Assembly (NCBI GenBank): GCA_029817715.1
Contig: JARUPY010000537.1
Location: 186,001 to 250,000 of the forward strand
Length of the DNA stretch: 64,000 nucleotides
From: Melastoma dodecandrum
Taxonomy: Eukaryota; Streptophyta; Magnoliopsida; Myrtales; Melastomataceae
Reading direction: 5' to 3'
Made by a program: the position numbers and the translations under genes. Shown here piece by piece: positions 21,775 to 32,403 of the stretch; positions within the stretch are counted from its first letter, which is position 1, and the number at the start of each line of letters is the position of its first letter. A model generated the notes under the pieces. That model had not been told where the DNA came from, searched no databases, and worked only from the letters and a program-made list of their open reading frames with translations.

Positions 21775-21899
21775 GAATTAGAAATTAATATGTTTCTTAC
21801 TAGAGTAAAGTCATCTCGAAGCTAAACTAAGGATCCAGGATTAGTTGATAGGATAAGGACGATAATTATTTATGGGTACGGTCAAAGTATAGGGGATTT

Positions 21900-22569
21900 A
21901 TTGTGGTGGTTGAAGGATGACCTACACCGCCGTAGCTAGAAGATTTAAAAAAGATTTGTTAGTTTATCAGGAGACGCTAGCAAAAGAAATGACATATGTC
22001 AAAATGAAAAATGAAAAAGATGCCTTATATAGTAATAAGGAAAGGAGCCATGTTAAAAAAAAGAGAGATTTTAGGAAAAAGATTCTCACGAGGCAGTAAA
22101 AGTGGATGACAAGAGTAGCAACCCAACTAACCACACCAAGAGAAGAAACAACTCAAGCCAACTCAATTTGCGACAAGAAGGGCAATTATACGAGAGATTG
22201 ATGGTCTAAGAAAAATAACGTTGAAGGAAATGATGCCACCCAAGTAGTCAAAACAGGGATAACTTTGAAGAGGAGTGGATCCTTGAAGCATCCCTCATTT
22301 TGTCGAAAGAAGTGCAACCGTTGAAAAACCAGACTCTTTTAGTTCACAATAAATCTGAGGACTATGAAGAGAACTAGATATTAGACTCCCGATGCTCCAA
22401 TCACATGACAAGAGATGTAGAAGTTGCAGGAGTTGTCTGATTTCAAAGGGCTAGAGAATCGTCACCGCCAACTCCTGGAGACCGCTAATCATCCACATCG
22501 ATAGGACTATCACAGTAGGTGGTGATAGTTCCAAGAAGATCCAACTACAAGGAGTTTATCATATCCCAG
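21900..22569 (+). pseudogene. Copia gag-protease remnant, unit 1
   Basis: Decayed codons match gag (EKDALYSNKERSHVKKK), a broken zinc knuckle (CDKKGNYTRD), an acidic linker, then a protease start (LDSRCSNHMTRD, where LDSGCSNHMTGD is usual). It ends in YHIP at 22569, where another element was inserted. Stops and small frame changes are frequent. The unit 2 copy keeps the knuckle more completely. Confidence 0.8.
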
Positions 22570-24286
22570 TGTCGTGGGTGGATCCCGTTTCTGGTTTCAC
22601 CGAAACTGGATATCCTCCCTTGACGATAAGGATTTGGATTTTGAAAACGTGAAGGAGTTGCCACTAACCTATTTTAGGTTTAGGTTAGAAAAACTAAAGA
22701 GATTCGTTTAGGTTCGGGAATTGGAGATTACAAAAGCTCCTTGATCACAAAGAAAAGGGAGGCCTTTTATCGTGTGTTCCGATGTCCAAATTTATTTGAG
22801 CTCGGGTTTAGATAAAGAAATTTTTTGACTTTAAAAAGATAATCTCGAGTTCAATGATGCTTAAAATGTCCAGTGAGTCATCTTTTAGAAGAAAGAGTTT
22901 TTCGTTAAAAATTACTTTGGACAAAATGCAAGAAACATAGATTGATTAACGCCCTTAACAATTTCTAGGCCGAATTGAACTCGAGGGAGAACCAAATATG
23001 TGATGAGCGAGATTAATACCATTTCTCACCTCCCTTAGTGCACCTATTAGTGTTGTACCTTTCGATGTTGTTTCAAAATAGGTTTACACCGAACCTGAAG
23101 AGCCGCTGATGCTTACGTTGGTGAGTGCGGAGCCGTCTTCTGAGGGTTTTGATCTTCGAAAATCCAAATAACCCCTCGAATATATATCCTCCGTTGGTCC
23201 CGAGAGCATCGAACGGGGAGCGCGCCTTGGCTATCCACAAGGCACGCCTTCCAGAGTATCTGCATGAAAAGAAACACAAAATAAAAAGTTTTGTCAATTG
23301 AGGGAATCAAAGGCGTCATCGATCACTCATCACCGTTTGCAGAGGAGTGACTTGGAGACTAGGCTAAGGCTTCTCCTGAGTTGGAGTAGAGCCTAGAGTA
23401 GCGTGAAAATAAATCCTGACGGAAAAATCGATTCATTGGGTTGCCGGGAAGATAGATCTGGAAATCGGAGTTTCACCTACTGCCATAAGTCAAGGGAAAT
23501 CAGTTGTCTGGTAGTTGGGGCTTGGGCTTTGAGAATTGTTGCTGGAGGGAATCCGTGGTTGTAATGTTGCTGTCGAAAGGGCTCCGGAGGAACATTACAA
23601 CTGGGGATGCTCGATGGAGGGACTGGGGACTGCGGCCGGTCAGTATGGAGGTTGAATGGCATTCGAGGTGGTGATTGCAGCCAACTCAGAGCGTGCCACA
23701 GCTTCCCTCAAAATTATACAGCCCCGACGATATTCCCTCATCCAGATGCAGATGCGCAATGGATCTGGGAACATATTGTTATTTGCTTCGATATTCCTAC
23801 AATAGAGGGAGATAAACGATAGACAAAGCCATTGAAAAAACCTCATGCTCGTGGAATGAAACGATATTTCCATATACAGATGACTCGAGAGGCGTAGCAT
23901 GTGATCCTAACAAAAGCGAAATTATCATCACAAACAGTCGAAAACACCTGGATGAAGACAAAACCAAAACACAGACTCGGCTCAGTAGGAGGCTAGACAG
24001 TAACGCCTTTTCAAGTTTTGTGTTGGATCATCAGGAAATCGTCCGGATGTTATTTAGAAAAACTCTTCTCTGCCACCCATTCCACAAGTAGAAGGTCACC
24101 TGCTTCTATAACCTTTTGGTTGTTTTTTGGTTTCCCCCTTTTGATTATTTGTTCCCTTCTTCGGCTAACATTTCATTTATTTCATTTTTCGATTAGGAAC
24201 CAAAATATTTTTTTGCCTTTGTGTCTTGCTTTTGATTTGATCCCTTTCTATTTTGACAATTTTTTTTCTTGATGAAAAAAATTGGA
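22570..24286 (+). mobile_element. 1.7 kb LTR-like insertion in the Copia protease
   Basis: The insertion is delimited by a 5-bp duplication CCCAG (22565-22569 and 24287-24291). The Copia frame reads YHIP before and GIKKN after it, matching the usual YHVPGMKKN. It begins TGTCGTGGGTGGATCCCG; its right end (ATTGGA) does not have the CA expected of an LTR. It carries no ORF I can recognise. Related copies are at 5180-5805 (inverted, left part only) and 47751-49003 (right end deleted). It could be a solo LTR with a decayed 3' end or another non-autonomous element. Confidence 0.7.
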
Positions 24287-24615
24287 CCCAGGAATAAAAA
24301 AGAACTTTTGTTAGTAGCCTCAATGACAGCCCCGAACAATTTCGTGGTGTTCGAAGTAAAAGATGTTAGGGTGTATCATGATCTACAGATTTCTCAGATA
24401 CCGTTCATGAAAGGACGAAAGGTAAAATCCATCTATGTTATGTCTGCAGAATCGACATACATAAACAGAGTGAAAAAAAAAACGGGATGGTAGAACCATG
24501 GCATAATAGGCTTCGGCATGCTTCTTACCATAAGTTGAAGATTATGATGAGTAAGGAGATGCTGAAGGGACTTCCGCAATTGGAGATGAACTTCAAGAAC
24601 GTTTATTTTAAGGTC
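24287..24615 (+). pseudogene. Copia pre-integrase fragment
   Basis: After the duplicated CCCAG the Copia sequence resumes with NNFVVFEVKDVRVYHDLQIS and SIYVMSAESTYI, then in another frame HNRLRHASYHKLKIMM and KGLPQLEM. These match the segment between Copia protease and integrase (GAG-pre-integrase domain). The similarity stops near 24615. Confidence 0.8.
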
Positions 24616-27227
24616 ACATCCTATAAATGGGTGCCCAAGATGACGTCTCGCCTAGATGGTTGAGTAATGTACGCGCGCCTTCCAGCCTAATGCACGTGTG
24701 GCGGTTCGGACAGCTCGAGGATCCGGACCCGCTCCCCCAAGGCCCTACTAGTCGACGTCACCAATCGAGCGTCGGATGCTGCGGAAAAGAAATGGACTGA
24801 ATTCTCCCTTGGTTCCCAAATGGGCTTGCTGGACGTTTTGCTAACTGTCTCCAGTTTACTAGAGGGGACGTGCGAAAGGCTGCGTAAGGCCTCATCTTGG
24901 AACTTGAGGGAAGAATCAGGGAGCGGCTCGTATCGTCGATACCCATCCAAAATGGCAACGTAAAAATAGATGGTGTTGTTTAACCTTGGTAAACTAAACC
25001 GAGTCGCCACCGACTTTATTTACCAAATCTGTTTAAGTTGGAAAAAATAGTGGTTCGAAGATTCCTAATAACTAACTCTTACATCTAAACATACGAAAAG
25101 GTGGCGTTTGCTTCAAAAGTTTACTTTTTGTTAAAGGGTGTTGGACTCGATCCGGGCATGACTCCATATTCATGTCAATGTTTTACGGGCAATGGACCCG
25201 ATTCGGGCTTTGGACTCGAACTCATGTGTGTTTGGCAAACAACATGCGATAATAAACCTAAGGGGTTAGGGCACGCGGACAAGAACAAACAATTCTTGAG
25301 GTAAAAAGGAGCAGAGAAAGTTGGTGATTGTGGGCCTATGCACTGAGCCCCGAACCCGTTACATGTGGAAATAAAGAAAAAAGGGAGGCGCGAACCTGAG
25401 GCATGGCCGGGTGCTTTACATCAACTGGGCTCGTCAGTTGGGCCGCTTTCGAGACATACGTCCACCACGGTTTATTTCCCGTGCGCCTCCATTCTTGTGC
25501 TTTGCCTTCGAGATTTATCTTATCGAATCCGTGAAATAATGCTCGAAAATTCATGCAATGAAACAAAAAAAAAAGATTTGAAAATTTTAATTTTTAAGAA
25601 GTCAAAAAATACTTGAAAATTTTAATTTTTAAAACAAAAGATTTTGCAAGACATTTGAAAATATATTCAATTATACTTAAATTCAACGATCAATAGTGAT
25701 ATATGAATAAGTGAAACCAAAAGCTTTTTTAAGAAAAAAAATCATAAATAAATTACTAATCGAAACTTAACATCCAGACGGACGTGCGGACTAAATTGAC
25801 ATTTTATTAAAACATTCATACGACGCATAGAATAAATTCGCATTTGATTTGGGCACTTACACCCACAAAAGGATTTAATTGGGTGTCTTGTTATATTAAT
25901 AATAATAATAATGATAATGATAATAATGAAGTAATAATAAAAAGTTAAAAATTAAAAAAAAAGGGTTAAGCAACGCACACGTTAAATCGTCTTAAAGAAT
26001 TAAAAAAAATGAAATCGTTACCTGAAGGGCTTCCGATCCCAAATACGGCCATGGTGAAGAAGGTGTCCTCAAGAGTTGGTCGCGGCCAAAGTAGAGGAGG
26101 TTGGAGCGGTCCAAGAGACGGAGCTGACAAGGGAGACAGCTAGGCGTCGGGTGTGACCGAGCTCGTTGGCGGAGATCTTCCATGTGTCGTCTGGTACCTA
26201 TTTTTCGTCCTGCACATGTATGTAAGTCAATCAGAATACAAAACGACTTCTTTCAGTGCTGTTGTACAGCCGCGGGAAGTTTCAGGCGTTGGCACTCAAT
26301 GACGGGGAAAGGAGTAGCTAGGCTTATGGTTCGTCGCGGTCGCTGGTTTTGGCTCTGTTGATGTAGGAGTTTTGGTCGCTTGAGACTTGGGGTCGCTGGA
26401 TGCTGGGAGGAAACGAACGTCTGATGGCAGGAGTATCTATGTGGGAGCATCTGTGTCCGTTGGGGCTCGGTTTCATGTTCCCATGTCACATGCAACGAGT
26501 TAAAAAAATACGAAAGGTGGTCAGTCATGCTCTGCGGTGAAAGGGTGGTTGCGTGGTTATGAGTAAAAGGATTGAAAATTTACCGAGGAGTTGCCTCGCC
26601 TGGGGATTACCCGGGGAGGAAGAAGGACGTCGAGGAGTCTGTTAGGATGCTGCCATAAAGCACCACGCTTGGGTTGTGCTGAAGGGTGTCGGCTGATCGG
26701 CTGGTCGGGAGGCTTTGGCTCGTCAGCACAAGAGAAAGGGAGTCATTGGTTCCGACTTTTGTGTGTATCTCAAGGGAGTTGGCCTCTGGTTGTATGCAGA
26801 GGAATTCGTTTCCGATTCTCCAGAAGGGGAGGTGGAATCTATCGGAGACTTGTCTGAAGGGGCTGGTCTATGATTTCTCAGAGGGGTGGAACGTGTCTGG
26901 AGGTGAGGGACGTCTCTGAAGGGCCGTCCTCATTTTTTTTTTGGATTATCTGATAATTCTCTGAAAGGGGTTGGGAGGTTTTTGGCTCTTTGAAAAGAAA
27001 TGATTTGAGAGATCCTCTGATGGGGATGCCTCTGATTCTCGGACGAGATCTTCATGATAAAGACGATCATTTCCTTTTTTTTTCTTTGGTAATGTTTATC
27101 AATCATAGTTATTTGCTTCCTTTTATATTGTTTCCTTAATAGCACGATTCCTTTTTTTCTTTTGTTATTTTAATTTGATTGGTGAATAATCTTAATATAT
27201 GCAATTTGTCCAATTTGGGGTATTACA
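24616..27227. other. Non-coding block of LTR-retrotransposon debris
   Basis: No convincing gene. A stretch at about 25000-25100 (CCGAGTCGCCACCGACTTTA, then AACTAACTCTTAC) resembles the conserved LTR wording of large plant retrotransposon derivatives. The block ends GGGGTATTACA at 27227, a common LTR end, right where Copia RT codons begin. It is likely one or more nested LTR fragments. Open frames such as 26591-26857 have no family features. Confidence 0.55.
25890..25945. repeat. Degenerate (AAT)n/(ATG)n microsatellite
   Basis: Repeated AATAAT and AATGAT triplets over about 55 bases, inside the non-coding block. Confidence 0.8.
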
Positions 27228-27960
27228 AGTGGTACAAGGCTTGTCTCATCACTCAATGGCTTGGGTTATGAAGAGACCTTCAATCTAATCCCCGAGATTA
27301 CAACAATTAGATTATTACTTGCCATAGCAGCAAGTAAGTCTTGAAAGCTTTGGCAGATGGATGAAAAAAATGCCTTTCTACATGGAGTATTAGATCGAAT
27401 AATCTATATGGTACAATCACAATGTTTTATAGCAAGAATCATCTCAATTATGTCTGCAAGTTAAAGAAAGCTTTATACGAGTTGAAGTAGGCACAACGGG
27501 CATGGTGGTAAGATTGCAGAGTTCCTACTCTTTAGTGGATATATTTTTTCATGTGTTGACTTAAGCCTCTTCGTCAAAATTTTAGAAGAGAAGATTGTCA
27601 TTGTACTCGTGCACATGGATGATCTAATCATCATAGGATATGATTGCACCGAGATTAAGCAGATCAACGAAAATTTTTCCGTATGATTTCACATGAAGAA
27701 ACTTGGAGAACTGAAGCACTTACTCAAACTGAAAGTTGAAAGAATTCCGAAAAATCTATTCCTGTCAAGACAAGTATGCAAATGAGCTGCTGAAGAAGTA
27801 CGAGATGCTCAAGTGAATGTGAATATCAGCCTCCATTGAGTACACCAAACTAAGCGTCCACGAAGGAAAAGTTCTTGAAGAACCGACGACGTATCGTCTA
27901 CTAATGGGAACTCTAATCTAACCCACGCATACATGACCAGACATATCATATGAAGTTGGT
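27228..27960 (+). pseudogene. Copia reverse transcriptase fragment
   Basis: Decayed codons show YKACLI...GYEETFNLIPEITTIRLLLAIAAS, then KNAFLHGVLDR, the LKKALYELKQAQRAWW segment, and a catalytic site reading HMDDLIIIG in place of YVDDLII. KKLGELKHLLKLKVER and YANELLKKYEML follow. Several stops and frame changes are present. It matches the RT of a Copia element of the same broad type as the upstream gag and pre-integrase islands. Confidence 0.82.
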
Positions 27961-28305
27961 CTGGTAAGTACACCTGTGATCGTCAACTGTGTGACGTACG
28001 TCCTTGTTTTTTTGCCATCTCATAGTCGGCTTGCGGATTCCGCGACAGTTTCTTACTTGGTGAAGGAGGTCATTGCTCCGACAGAAGTTGTTCGTAGGGT
28101 CAGACATGTTTGACTTAATGTTGTAACTCGACTAAGTCATTGGATCCATGTCGGACCACTTTTCCCCGTTTTGGCGGCTGAGAAATTATGTAAGCGTGAA
28201 TGTCGTGCAACGATTATCATTCTTGTAAATTATGAAAGACTACAACCCCAGCAATATGACCCGGATCCAGGATCTCGCTCGACGTTCAAGATATCAACTT
28301 CACGA

Positions 28306-28835
28306 TCAGGTGTATGGGACGGACTTTGCGGCCAGGATGGCCTTGAAGAAAGACACGACCTTCTCTTTCTCGGGGAAGTGAGCAGCCCCGATCGAGGAAC
28401 CCGTGAAATTCTTAGCCCACTCGCACAACACAGGAAACCTGTCCTCGGTCAAGATCCTCACCCCTGTCACCTCCTCTCCGATCAATATAGCCCAGTGTGG
28501 CAAGAAATTCGCAGCGATGTCCACATATCCTATGCTGTCTCCCCCGAAGAACTTCTTGTCTCCTTCCTTGAGAAGACCTTCAAGCTTCTCCAGCATCCCA
28601 TAAGCTTCCTCACACGCCGCCTCCCTTCCCTCTCCCGGCGGACTCCACAGAGCTTTCCACACGGCATGATTGACCTGCATTTAATTTCTCTCAATGTTCA
28701 CTAGACGATGAAATTTCCTTTAAAGCAGAATCCATGTACTACACACCCACTACCCTACCTTGTCGTCGATGTACCTAGCCCAGAACCGACAAAGGGACTC
28801 CGCCAAACACCCAACAGCATCAGATCACCTTCTAT
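28306..28835 (-). pseudogene. Tau-class glutathione S-transferase pseudogene 1
   Basis: Exon 2 (28674-28306) is open and encodes the helical GST C-terminal domain (VNHAVWKALWSPPG, KLEGLLKEGDK, GYVDIAANFL, FPVLCEWAKNF). An 84-base intron (28758-28675, GT-AG) separates it from a remnant exon 1. Exon 1 has lost its middle: sequence jumps from MLLGVWRSPFV to [12 protein letters not shown] codons, removing most of the glutathione-binding domain, and the start ATG reads ATA. Tau GSTs conjugate glutathione to xenobiotics in the cytosol. Its twin at 49064-49828 has a full exon 1, which shows what was deleted. Confidence 0.9.
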
Positions 28836-28949
28836 TATGCTTTTGCTTTGCCTATCTCTTTTCTTGATTTGTTTTTGTGATGATCGCAATCGGTGGTTGT
28901 CCTGCTTTCCTCCACGACTATTTATTTGGATGAGGATCGGCACGATCAG

Positions 28950-28980
28950 TGACGTAAGCAGTTACCCAATTCCTACGTCA
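28950..28980 (-). promoter_or_regulatory. as-1/ocs-like element upstream of GST pseudogene 1
   Basis: Two TGACG-type sites in an inverted pair (TGACGTAGGA...TTACGTCA on the minus strand) lie about 110 bases upstream of the lost start, with an AAATAAATAG box between. as-1 elements bound by TGA bZIP factors are well known in tau-GST promoters. The sequence is nearly unchanged in the twin. Confidence 0.6.
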
Positions 28981-29207
28981 TGGATAAAATTCAGCACTTC
29001 ATGGTTGACCATCTCTTTTCTAATCACATGAGAAAGCCTTAATTATCATATATACCCTCAACTTTACTCAATTTATCCTATTTAACCTAATGTTTAAAAC
29101 GTATCTTCTTATAGCCTGTAGTTTCTCCTTGTTTCGATTTTATCCCCACTCAAACTTAATCCTCTTGATTAGATTTTCACAGACAATAAGAAATTTTATC
29201 TTAAGCG

Positions 29208-29219
29208 GCTCTGATATCA
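29208..29219 (-). other. Viral tRNA-Met primer-binding site
   Basis: TGATATCAGAGC on the minus strand differs at one base from the TGGTATCAGAGC used by Caulimoviridae for minus-strand priming. Its place, about 560 bases after a TATA box and before ORF1 in the circular map, fits. Confidence 0.75.
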
Positions 29220-29241
29220 AATGAGGACGCAGGATCACAAC

Positions 29242-29550
29242 TTAATATGGTTTTCTTAATTGTCTTTGTCGCCGGCGTTCAGCCAACCTCGAAAACTCGT
29301 TTGAGTACTTCGAACTTGCCGCAAATCCGAGATTGGATTTACGTTCAAAGAAGTATTCTTCGAATTCACTCTGCGCGAGAGTCAGTTCTTCTAATTTCTT
29401 AGAATAACTATCCACAAGCTCCTTCAGCTGCGTTAATTGAGCTGATATGCTTGTTAATCGATCTACTACAGTGTTTAGAAGTCTCGTAGCAGAATCCTTG
29501 CCAACCCTGTGATCTAAATGGAGTAGTTCCGGGTTTGGACAATCAGTCAT
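29242..29550 (-). CDS. Small viral ORF: coiled coil with basic tail
   Basis: An uninterrupted 102-codon frame from ATG at 29550 to TAA at 29242, ending 22 bases before the primer-binding site. Residues about 23-65 form a heptad-like helix (LLNTVVDRLTSISAQLTQL, then LVDSYSKKLEEL). The end is strongly basic (RLAERRRQRQLRK). A coiled coil with a basic tail is the design of Caulimoviridae virion-associated proteins, which tetramerise and bind nucleic acid; that assignment is inference, with no sequence match claimed. It would be the first sizeable ORF on the pregenomic RNA. Its neighbours are heavily mutated while this frame is open, though 300 bases could stay open by chance. Start choice is the only in-frame ATG near the frame start. 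Confidence 0.6.
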   Translation of the reverse strand: MTDCPNPELLHLDHRVGKDSATRLLNTVVDRLTSISAQLTQLKELVDSYSKKLEELTLAQSEFEEYFFERKSNLGFAASSKYSNEFSRLAERRRQRQLRKPY

Positions 29551-29798
29551 AGAATTGACTCGTGCTATTGCACCAACCGTGCTTGCACACCACCTTCACA
29601 ATCTTTCTTAGATTGTAACGATTATCATAAACAACCCAGCAGGAAGTTTATCATACCTTAATCCAGTGGGTTGCTCAGAGGATTCACCAAACTTCCGTAA
29701 CTTCAAAGATCCAAGAGTAGCACAAATCCTCAAACGAGAGAATTCTGCGAACTGGAGAGGCTCTTCTGTGTCATTGGAATGCCCTTACACTAAGGGTC

Positions 29799-29805
29799 TT
29801 ATATA
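29799..29805 (-). promoter_or_regulatory. TATA box of the viral pregenomic RNA promoter
   Basis: TCTATATAAGACCC on the minus strand, about 580 bases upstream of the primer-binding site, comparable to the spacing of the 35S promoter in CaMV. Transcription would start near 29770. I saw no clear AATAAA downstream. Confidence 0.65.
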
Positions 29806-30259
29806 GACACTCCTCATCCAAGGTTTTAGCCTAAGGCTTCAATCCCTTCAAGGTTCTGATCTATTGATCCGACCTTCCGTTAGTCTTATCCGATTCTGAT
29901 TAATTCTAACCACCTTACTCTTGGTTTCTTAAGGTATTGTTTTCGTCGGAGGACAATCAAAGAATTCTTTACTCAAAGTTTTGAGAGAGAAAATTCTCTA
30001 TTCAGATTGCCCCCCAAATGAGGTAGATGACTTGTGAATATATACACAAAGGAGCTGGTGCCTATGCACTGTTTGCCAGCTCAAAAGTAAAAAGAATCTA
30101 GACTATTGCAAAAGTTAGTGGAGGGTCCTAATGACCAACAAAAATGTCATAATCTAACTTTATACAATTGTTTTCTTCCGTCTGCATCATGGCATTATCT
30201 TGGGAGACTCATTCCTTGTTGTTGGCACTTGATAACTCGCCAACCATTGCTTCTGAGAG

Positions 30260-32403
30260 TCATGACTCTTGTTGATGGCTTTCTATGCTCTGCTTGACTC
30301 TCTCTGCATCTTCTTCAACTTGCTGAGCAAGAGATTTGTCCATGTGGTCAGCGATCTTCTTCCAGACTTCAAAGGTATTCGTCTGGAGACACAACTTAGA
30401 GCTTTCTCTTCGCCAGAAACTATCCAGAAGATCCAAAACTCTCTGCCATCCTCGATCTCCTGCTTGCTCATCAACGAGGCTTAGGTCGGGGATCGTGACG
30501 GTTGTCATCCCATCACGGAGCACATAATATAACTCCTTGCGGGGTAGTATATGCTCCAACACATCCTTAAGAAACTCAACTCTTATGCCCTTTCTTACGG
30601 TTTTGTCCTTGTTATACTTGGGCCATAAACCTTTGTGATCAAGGTCATGTCATTGAGGTTCTATAAGATGTCTACTCTCACTCGGGTGGATGTCCCAAAC
30701 CTGCATATTAGGAAGGATCACCTTCCCCAGCTTTGGATGGTCTTCCATCTCCGTTATAGTGCTAGTAATCAATGTCGTTGCATACTTGGGTCCATAGTCA
30801 AGGCATCCGAGTATAAACCTCACAACTGAGGCAGTGATCCTATCTGTTCTGGATCTGATCGATCGATCTTCAGAATATCCACGAACCATGCATACAAGTA
30901 TGGCAAAGCCAACCCTATCATTCCTGATCTCAGTCTCAGGCACTGCCACTTCTCCTAAACCCAATGTAGGTACGGACGAAATACAGTGTTCTCCTCGAGC
31001 GAGGATTCACTCATGTCATCTATCACCTTAGGGGCCTTGTATTCCTTGACCTCATATGGTAATATGGACATCGTCGTCGTGAGCATTTGCTGCTGTTCCT
31101 TAATGGTGTTCGACATCTCCTCACCTTCCGAAATCTTAAGCATCAGCTTCAATTCCAAAACTCCAATGTACTCGATCGCCTTTGCTGCGAAAAACTCAAT
31201 CTGGCATTTGTCATAATGTTTGATGCCGCCCATGAGTCCTCCACAAACCACCAAAGCGTCCCAAGTTACTCATGGATCTTCGAATGAGTCCTCCACAGAC
31301 AACAAAAGCGTCCCAACAAAGCATCTTCGAATGAGTCCTGATCAAAGTACCAGGATCCTTCCAGATCCTATGGATAAATCTATTGTGATGTTTGTCACCG
31401 TGAGCCTACTCACCAGATCCATGAATCGGACCTCTTTTAGGAATTGCTTCCTCAAAGTTCTCTTTTTTCTCAGGATTACCTTCAGCGAGCCTAACTGGTA
31501 TCTCGTAATTGAAATACTGGTCGCACTCCAGTTCTGCCGTTTCATCAGGTTGTTCTACCTTCTAAAGTGGCTCACATATGAAGACTTTGAATCTGGCCTC
31601 CTCCTCGGCATACTCAGTCTCCAACCGCTCTTTTTGCTCTTTTTGATCCTCTAGCAGAGATTTATAGAGCTTGACAGCCTGGTTGATGGAGATTTTTTGC
31701 TCTTTGGCTAGGAGCCACCGACAGTAATTAAACTGTACCGTGTCTAAAGGAAACCATCAAGGTTCTTCAACGATATCGTCCTTCTTCGGACCAGAAAACC
31801 TAGGCTTTTTAGCTTTCCTCTTCTTCTGCGCTTTCCTTTGAGATTCAGCTTTTGCTGCTTCTCTCAGATCTGATGCTTTCGCTTCTTCCTTGGAGCTTCC
31901 CTCCTTAGGATCTGCCATCTTCGTTTGAAGATCTGTCATGTCTCCTTTAGGATTAGGGTTACCCTTTCCTTCAGGATTCATCTCCCCTTTCTGGGAACTT
32001 TGTTTCGCTTTACCCTTACGATTAGTTATTACCTTTCCTTGAGGTTCAGCCATCCCCTTCTGGGATTCTACCTTCGCTTTTCCCTCAAATCTGGCCTCAG
32101 CATTTCCTTTGGGATTAGCTATCTCCTCTTGGAGATCTGGTTTCACTTTTCTCTTGGAATCGGAAACTACCTTATCCTTGAGATCCGCCACTCCCTTCTG
32201 GGAATCCGTAGCTTTCAACTTCTTTGGATATTCGAAAGATCTATGTCACAGCTGCTTACACTGTCAGCAGAGAACTGCTTTCGTTCCAGAAACGGAACCA
32301 GCATCACTATGCTCACCATCTCCCTTGTTAGTACATACCTTTTTGGAGTGTCCCCCCTTCTTGCATCCCCAGCATATCTTTCTCTTCACAGCTAGATCCA
32401 TCT
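30260..32403 (-). pseudogene. EPRV-C ORF2: double CCHC protein of unknown function
   Basis: Homologous to EPRV-B ORF2 throughout. The start (MDLAVKRKICWGCKK) at 32403 again overlaps the RNase H end. Lys/Ala-rich repeats lie at 32218-31757, the tract leading to PWWFPL at about 31740, and the C-terminal domain at 31254-30260 (PYLHWV, FILGCLDYGPKYATTLI, LLDSFWRRESSKL). Frameshifts near 32330, 31560, 30960 and 30600 and a local tandem duplication break it. Having two independent decayed copies with the same domain order supports this as a real viral gene. Its function is not known to me. Confidence 0.78.
31233..31340. repeat. Two-copy tandem duplication inside EPRV-C ORF2
   Basis: GAGTCCTCCACA(A/G)ACCACC-like units of about 55 bases are repeated twice with a third partial start (GAATGAGTCC). 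EPRV-B lacks the duplication, so it arose after the two copies separated. Confidence 0.7.

Larger units (their letters stand above)
21770..27960 (+). mobile_element. Decayed Copia element, unit 1, with two internal insertions
   Basis: Three coding islands of one Copia-type element lie in order on the plus strand: gag/protease (21900-22569), pre-integrase (24287-24615) and RT (27228-27960). The breaks are a 1.7 kb insertion with a target duplication and a 2.6 kb block of LTR-type sequence, plus loss of the integrase core. It differs from the Sirevirus at 8361: this gag has CFNC-type spacing and the pre-integrase reads SYHKLKIMM. The gag/protease part and the first insertion recur at 46760-49003. 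I could not identify its own LTRs. Confidence 0.8.

Noticed and set aside
24687..26857. Short ORFs in the non-coding block
   Set aside because: They overlap on both strands, show no motifs and lie in LTR-type debris.
28171..28704. Plus-strand ORF of 177 codons
   Set aside because: It is the antisense of GST exon 2; the minus strand carries GST motifs and splice sites.
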